Shown here: positions 58,415 to 64,000 of the stretch, piece by piece
Numbering within the stretch: position 1 is the stretch's first letter
How the letters are laid out: each line of letters begins with the position of its first letter
Origin: Epiperipatus broadwayi
Taxonomy: Eukaryota; Onychophora; Udeonychophora; Euonychophora; Peripatidae
Length of the DNA: 64,000 bases
Assembly: GCA_028023455.1 (NCBI GenBank)
Contig: JAQFVV010000282.1
Coordinates: 1,027,713 to 1,091,712, forward strand
Direction: 5' to 3'
Made by a program: the position numbers and the translations under genes
The notes under the pieces: generated by a model
Seen by the model: only the letters and a program-made list of their open reading frames with translations
The model's database searches: none
What the model was told of the DNA's origin: nothing

Positions 58415-59398
58415 GTACATATAATACACTCCACTGCTTGATGGAGCTGGTTTTCGCCCAACGCACATCAATATGCCATTTTAGCAGCCTAACTTACGGC
58501 TAACACTACAAGTGTTGTTGTGGTCGTAATAGGCCATTTGATGGCGATGTATTCTATCTTACGTAATGAAATATCACGTCCATTGTGTTGTCAAAGTATT
58601 CCTCAAGTGAGCGCAATTGACCTATCGCTACAATATGATTTGATGGTAGCCGTATTTTAAGTACATGAAACTCTTAAAATATTCATTAACGGAAAATTGT
58701 GAGAAAACTTAATCGAAGTAGTAGTAAAAATTAATAATTGTCAGCCCATCCGCACAGGTTTTCATATGATTGGTAACTGAACACAACAAATTAATGTTAT
58801 TGTAGTAGATTGAATTAGATTTTGTTTTGTTCTGTTTCTTTTTTTTTAATTGGGTAAAATGAGATCAAAAATAAATAAAAGTTGTTTTATATTAATTAAA
58901 AGTTTAAACTCTTTCAAAGAAAATTATTTTGTTATTACAAATTGAAAAGTTTCCTAAACCTACTCTACCGTAGCCTGGCAAAAACTTACTGTAGGTTTAT
59001 TAAAAAGGAAATATTTAAGGTTTAAAAAAAAAAATTAAAAAAAAAAAAAAAAAAAACAACAAACGCCCAGAACTGGTCCGCATGCCCAAGGGTTAAAATA
59101 TGTGCATAAAAAATCACTAAAAAGATGAACATAAAAAGAAAACCAAATCCCCTCACCATTTAAAAACAAAGTGGTTGTTTCTTAAAAATCAAACCAACCC
59201 CCTTCCACCATCTAAAAATAAAGAAGAACTTTTTGGTAGTGTAAATGTTAAAAATATATATAAATTTTCCAAATTTGTAAAAAATTTAAAATATAAATTT
59301 ATAAAATTTACTGTATTTTACTGCATCATCATCCCGTGAACATGTATTGGGAAAAAAACAGCGCTATCAAGTGGTGGAGTGTATTATATATCTAGTAC
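58415..59398. mobile_element. Unclassified TIR element (~980 bp)
   Basis: ATAATACACTCCACTGCTTG (58420) is mirrored by CAAGTGGTGGAGTGTATTAT (59368), with the imperfect match extending about 35 bp on each side. The interior has a GC-richer left part (58440-58640) and a long A-run at 59024-59056. No transposase is seen. The TA-rich ends would fit a TA-target family, but no clean duplication is visible. Confidence 0.6.
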
Positions 59399-59399
59399 A

Positions 59400-59558
59400 A
59401 TAATATGGCACACTCTGTTAAAACATTTATTGAATATAAAAATATAAATTGATATATTTTAATTTATAATCCACTGAGATAGTTTTCCAAATAGCGGCAT
59501 AATTTAGTCAACACTTTCATTGATTTTCCATTTTTTATCTGAAAAATTTTATAACACA
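59400..59558. other. No gene seen
   Basis: A+T-rich linker. Confidence 0.5.
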
Positions 59559-59559
59559 A

Positions 59560-60760
59560 TATCAATTCCAATTACATTACCTTTTAGCAATGATTTTGAA
59601 AACTAATACCACTATCTTCCGTTATGGAAAATTTCTCTATATAGATGACCTTAACAAATCTCTTTTCGATCTTTACCATACATTTCTTCTGTAAATTCTC
59701 CACTTTGGTTTGATCTTTGTTAATTATAATATGGCCATTGGCATTTTTTAGCAAATATATTCATGGTCAACTTTTTACTTCACAAATCGTTTCAAAAACA
59801 GTTTTTGTTTTCCATGCTTTTATCATATGAACGTTGTAATATCAGTCTTAAGACTTCTTTCAGTTCCTTTAACATTTTTTATATTTTGTGGGTATTTTGT
59901 TGTTGTTTTTGTAATTATCACCACATTGTGACTCTTTCATTTTTCTGAATGTTATATCATGGTCAAAACTTTTAGAATCAGCTTTAATTAACTCTTACAT
60001 TTTCATCTACTCCTCTTGTTCTCTATCCTTCAAATTCTCAAATGAATTTCTGATTTTATTCCTAAAAGTAAGAGGTATATATTCTAGGTTATATCTAAGA
60101 TGTGGTTTCTTTTTCAACTTCATTCAAAATTTACATAAGAGTTATTCATAATTTGTTTTACATTCTGTTTCTAATCATGTTTTCACTATTAAAAGTAAAT
60201 CCTTTCATTGCTGCAAGCCAAGAATTTATTTGATTTCTGTAGAGTCCATTTAGTGATGTCTATGTGTGTAGTCTGCTCTTTGATTATTTGAAAAAGATAT
60301 TGGCCAAAAAATGACTATTAAGTTTACAAGAACATATTAGCTGCACTTTCCTAAATCGTTTCCAAGCCCATACTGTTCAACAGGATTTTTTTTCCTTTCC
60401 CACTATAATTTTTGTTGGTTCAGCACCAATAATTAGATATTTATTTTGTATGAATTTAGTCATAAAACTTGTCAATTCCATTTTCATTTGCAGAATTATT
60501 GGAGCATTGACTTGTATTATAACAATCTTCATAATATCCTTCCTAATAAACAAGATATAAAATTTCTTAATAACAGGTCAATTTTTTTCTCCACTCTAAA
60601 ATCTTCCAGTCCAGTATAGTTATGACAAGATGTATATCATCCATTTTCCATTTTTTTAGTTAATATTCTGCATAATTCACATTCCAATATACATTTGAAC
60701 TTTCCATTTCCATAAACAACATCTTACAACGAGCTAACCAAAAGGCTTTAATCTAGTTAT
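59560..60760 (-). pseudogene. LINE APE-type endonuclease domain (BovB/RTE, CFDP2-like), decayed
   Basis: Minus-strand phrases in order, across several frames: KIVIIQVNAPIILQMKMEL (about 60540-60480; equivalent of 'VYAPT...EE.FY'), FIQNKYLIIGAEPTKI (equivalent of 'IIGDFNAK'), VEQYGLGND-LGKCS, VNLIVIFWPISF ('N.L.I.NT.F'), SRLHT-TSLNGLYRNQI ('RRLYTW.SPDG..RNQIDYI'), RYNLEYIPLTFRNKIRN (about 60100-60045) and KPKWRIYRRNVW (about 59715-59680). This order matches the endonuclease and start of the linker in BovB/RTE-type LINEs and the CFDP2 proteins derived from them. The DFN catalytic block is mutated. Dead. Confidence 0.75.
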
Positions 60761-61004
60761 GTCATTATTATAAGCCAGCAATATTAAGAAATATCCACAA
60801 TGGCAGCTTGGGTGCATTAAACTTGAAGAACCTAACTTTCTGCACTACAACTTTATTCTGCTTATTTTTCCTTTTCAATCAAGTTCCAACATAATATATA
60901 GGAATGGTTTGATAGTTTTCTCTTACACAGTAATAAACAAAGCGGTAGCTGCTGACAATAATCAACTGCCATTAATATCATTCTTTTTTTCTTTCACAAT
61001 AGCA

Positions 61005-61330
61005 CGTCACCTACTGTAAGCTTTACTAACTAATAGATGCCAGATGATAGTTTTTAATAAATTTCTATCTTGTACTGTCCTATCTAATATTCCTAGACTA
61101 GTTTCGAGCTTATGGCTTTCATCGGTGAGGAGCTTTGGATCTTGAAAATGTGAATTACAGCTTTTAAGATCTAATGCACGTTCCTTCCAGTAGCCATCAT
61201 TTATCTTTCTGTTTGCTATCAATCTATTAGACAAATTAAAAAACATACAAATGTGTTCAATCTAAGCCAACTTGCTTATATAGTCATATAGAACAGAAAC
61301 CCGTTCAGTATTCACAAGTCAAATTAATTA
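61005..61330 (-). mobile_element. Subfamily A' copy (older hammerhead retroposon)
   Basis: Minus strand: CAAGTTGGCTTAGATTGAAC, GATAAATGATGGCTACTGG, GCATTAGATCTTAAAAG, CTCCTCACCGATGAAAGCC, CGAAACTAGTCTAGGAATAT, ending TAGTAAAGCTTACAGTAGGT. It shares the order of family A blocks up to the ribozyme but has a different 3' end. The core reads CCGATGA, one substitution from CTGATGA. Confidence 0.75.
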
Positions 61331-61334
61331 ACTC

Positions 61335-62395
61335 CACTTGTTGAATTTTTTTTAATTTTAATGTCAGAGCACCTGAATGACTCTGACTCTTAACTTTCTA
61401 TATTCAAAGTAGATTCACTTAATAATTAGACTTAATACTTATTAAATGACCAAATTTTTTGGCCAACAAATAATAAATAATTTATTTCAGAAGCCAATGT
61501 GATTAGCACTATATTCTAATGTTAATAACAAAAAATGGTTCAACTCCTATCTAATATTCTCTCAAATTTTTACCCAGGAACATCATGACAAAACTTGGCA
61601 ATCAACAATTACCTTCAGTTGTGCTCTTGATAGTTTAAAACTTTACTCCCATTAACACTGACCATCAGATTTCACTCCTGAAAATAAATATCTGAACTCT
61701 TCTTCAATTTAGTCATCGTGATTCTATTAGAATATGACACTCTTCAAATTTGTATTACATGTCATTGAAGTCATATTGATTTATTACGGTTATAGTTTCA
61801 TCAAAGTTTTGCCTATAAATTTATTCTATTATAAATATTTTATATAGTTGGTTATTAATGAAGTTTTACTTATAGGGGAAAAAAAGAATTTAGTTAATTT
61901 TTTAATACAATGAGAAATGTTGGATAATAACATCAAGCAACGGTAAACAGTTATCTCATTGTTTCAAAAAGTAAAATAATCAGTTAGAGCGTAACTGCTT
62001 CAGCAGCAAATACTTTCCAATTTATTAAAAAATTACTTTACTTTCAGTGTCACTTATTATATACTATACTATTGCACCAGGATAGGCATGAGTAATCATA
62101 ATTATCTGTATGTGGAAAATGAGGAACCAAATATATGGTAATAAAAAATAATCTGAAGATTAAATTTGATGGCATCAATTGTTTTCCCCCATTTGCCAAA
62201 TCGATTAACTCTCTTAGTCATCTAAAAAGTATAATAATAATGATTAGTCCAGAGATTTTATTATCATATGCATTTTATATGTTGTTAGATAAAAAAGTTG
62301 TATCCACAATAATATATTCTACAGTGTCTATTTGTAGTCACTTTTATCCTATGACGAGGATTGCTATAAACTTAATAAAATACCACATAACTCCT
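61335..62395. other. No gene seen
   Basis: A+T-rich, nothing recognised. Confidence 0.5.
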
Positions 62396-62403
62396 GCTTA
62401 CAC

Positions 62404-63345
62404 ATGACACCTATTGTAAACTCTGGTAATTAATATCAAATGAGTATTTAAAAAAACAGAGAAGTAAATAATGGATGTTGGAAGGAAGACCATTATTTAT
62501 TTATTTTCCATATGTCATAGCATCGGCCGGGAGGTGAACCCGCAACAACCGTCTGCAACCAACTGTTTGCTTGCAAGGTGGCTGCGCTGACCTCTCGGCT
62601 AACAACGCTTGACATTATTCCACGTTCCAAAACTCCTCACCACAGAAAAGTCATAGGCGTAGAACTAATCTGGGAATATTGGATAGGGAAGTATGGTATA
62701 AGAGATTTATTAAGCACTGCCATTTGGTATCTATTAGTTATAAAAGCTCACAGTAGGTGGCATGGTTCTAGTGAAAGAAAAATGTAATGTTGAAACAGCA
62801 CTGGGTAGGTTAAAGTTATATGATAAAGTCATGTGATATTCTATTGGTTTTATATTAATCCTGGCCACAGAACAAAAGTCCCTATGATTGTTTAAAAAAA
62901 CTAGATATCATAATATATAATACTGAACTGATTTCAGATCTGTATGATTATAGAAGCAAGTTGGCTTAAGATTGAAAACATTTATATGTTTTTCAATTTT
63001 GGCCGATAGTCTGATAGTAAAATAGAGAGAAGTAAATGACGTCTGCTGAAAGGAGAGTGCATTAGATTCCAAAAGTCAAGGAACACTGTTCCAAGATACA
63101 AAGCTCCTCTGTCATAAAAGCCATAAGCATGAAAGTAGTGTGGGGATATTGAATTGGGTAACACTAGATAGGAATTTATTAAGCACTACCAGCTGTTATC
63201 TGTTAATAGTTACTAAAGTTTGCAGTAGATTGTATAGTTGTAATGAAAGCTAAAAGTATGCTGCTGTAACAGCAGGTATAAGCTGAAATCACAGGACAGT
63301 CATGTAGTATTTTATATGTTTTATATCAATATCATCTTGGAATGT
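62404..63345 (+). mobile_element. Subfamily A' tandem with inverted end, SINE inserted
   Basis: 62404-62445 is an inverted A' terminus (CACCTATTGTAAACTCTGG). Two forward units follow, with ribozyme regions at about 62645-62690 and 63105-63150, a period of about 470 bp. Both ribozymes are degraded (CTCACCACAG; CTGTCATAA ... ATGAAAGTAGTG). The same inverted-end plus forward-tandem plan as family A is seen in this older subfamily. A SINE interrupts the first unit. Confidence 0.75.
62495..62612 (-). mobile_element. tRNA-derived SINE, copy 5, inside subfamily A'
   Basis: Inverse of AAGCGTTGTTAGCCGAGAGG (head) and GTTGCGGGTTCACCTCCCGG (good box B), with ATGCTATGACATATGG and a T-rich tail on the left. 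GACCATTATT before and GACATTATT after are a near-identical flanking repeat. Confidence 0.85.
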
Positions 63346-63482
63346 GGCTGCCTAATGTAGTTGTTAGTGATGCTTACATACTTCCCTCATTACCCTAATA
63401 AAATATATATTAAAATTAATTTTCTTTTTCTTTCTTTTCTTATGTATTGATTTCTACTTTTACATATAATACCATTAACAAC

Positions 63483-63605
63483 TAAGTGGGGGGGAGGGGA
63501 AGGGGGGTTCAGGAGGAGAGGGGGGGAGGGGAGACAGATGGTCAGTCCTCGGAGAGGGGGATAGGAAGGGGAATCGGTCTGGGGGGGAGGAAGGAAGGAG
63601 AGTGG
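63483..63605. repeat. G-rich simple-sequence tract
   Basis: Runs of GGGGGGAGGGG-type units, capable of G-quadruplex formation on the plus strand. The reading frame through it is compositional. Confidence 0.9.
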
Positions 63606-63607
63606 TT

Positions 63608-63757
63608 AACTTTCTTAAATACTTTAACTATTTATATATCAAAATTTTATTTTATTTATTTGGATATTGTAACTCTGATGATGCCTGCAGGACAGTCGAA
63701 ACTGTTAGAATAAAGTTTTGATATAAAAAATAGTATTGTTAAAGTGTTTAAGAAAGT
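63608..63757 (+). ncRNA. Penelope-type hammerhead-like hairpin
   Basis: Outer arms CTTAAATACTTTAACTATTT (63614) and AATAGTATTGTTAAAGTG (63731) are inverted. Between them AACTCTGATGATGCCTGCAG and GACAGTCGAAACTGTTAG form the CUGAUGA ... CGAAAC layout with a stem II that would pair GCCU with AGGC (here AGUC, one mismatch) and a palindrome-like ACUGU stem III. This is the form reported in Penelope pseudo-LTRs. No neighbouring Penelope protein was found. Confidence 0.5.
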
Positions 63758-63759
63758 TT

Positions 63760-64000
63760 GTAAATGGTATGATATTAAAATTCACAAATGTGATTTCATC
63801 TAATTACACAAATAGACCTTCTCAAGTAGAAATACACTACATCACACATACATATTGTATCCTTTTTATTAGGTCTAAATAGGCTTTGAAAGTCAATTTC
63901 TTAAAAAAATTTAAATTAAAGGAAACTTAAGTATTGTAAGTGATATAGCACTGTTAATAGGGTTTTTAAAACTTTGTTAAAATGAAGTTAAAGGTTATAA
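63760..64000. other. No gene seen
   Basis: A+T-rich to the window end. Confidence 0.5.

Noticed and set aside
63486-63713. 75-codon Gly/Arg-rich frame
   Set aside because: Translation of a G-rich simple repeat running into a ribozyme-like hairpin.

Overview
The window is animal nuclear DNA, not prokaryotic. It is very A+T-rich, has spliced-gene signals, and is packed with eukaryotic transposable elements: Penelope-like elements, RTE- and L1-like LINEs, Tc1/mariner, Tigger-like and Merlin DNA transposons, and a tRNA-derived SINE. The long mixed tetranucleotide tract and the mix of elements suit an invertebrate with a large intron-rich genome, possibly a mollusc. That placement is a guess. I see no bacterial operons, no rRNA and no intact tRNA genes.

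Only one host gene is supported. It is one exon on the minus strand (19895-20051) carrying the N-terminus of a D-serine dehydratase / D-threonine aldolase-type PLP enzyme, with a splice acceptor, start codon, PLP-lysine motif and splice donor. Later exons would lie to the left on the minus strand, probably inside or beyond 1-19894, which would then be largely intron filled with repeats. I could not find them. Sequence to the right of the exon is 5'UTR intron, promoter or intergenic DNA.

The main discovery is repeat family A (3.3, 6.6, 8.2-9.0, 17.3, 19.3, 19.7, 39.5-40.2, 41.2, 44.9, 51.4-52.3 and 57.8 kb; an older subfamily A' at 61.0 and 62.4-63.3 kb). Its roughly 430-bp monomer encodes a type I hammerhead ribozyme: CUGAUGA core, short stem II, GAA plus a palindromic ACUAGU stem III, C17, and a closing stem I. 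Seven copies have exact 12-14 bp target-site duplications, which indicates retroposition. Monomers occur as direct tandems and, more often, with an inverted copy at the 5' side. A Penelope-like element at 18055-18850 has the same architecture (5'-truncated body with an inverted copy of its own 3' end) and a 12-bp target-site duplication. A second one at 27.9-29.3 kb keeps an uninterrupted GIY-YIG endonuclease reading frame. Family A is therefore probably a non-autonomous, ribozyme-bearing passenger of Penelope-like elements.

Layout: 0-5 kb, MITE end, SINE, family A, RTE LINE end; 5.6-9.9 kb, family B, family A, mariner with nested family A, two hairpins; 10.7-11.1 kb, RTE LINE; 13.7-14.7 kb, Tigger-like MITE with nested LINE; 15.3-16.1 kb, microsatellite; 17.3-20.1 kb, family A, Penelope-like element, gene exon; 20.8-27.2 kb, family C, family B, SINE, MITE nested in family C; 27.9-30.4 kb, Penelope pair and giant foldback D; 30.4-37.7 kb, mostly featureless; 37.7-38.5 kb, LINE; 39.5-45.3 kb, family A and foldbacks; 45.6-47.5 kb, family C and Merlin; 50-52.3 kb, L1-like LINE and family A; 53-57.8 kb, mostly featureless; 57.8-63.8 kb, family A, TIR element, LINE endonuclease, A' elements and a Penelope-type ribozyme hairpin.
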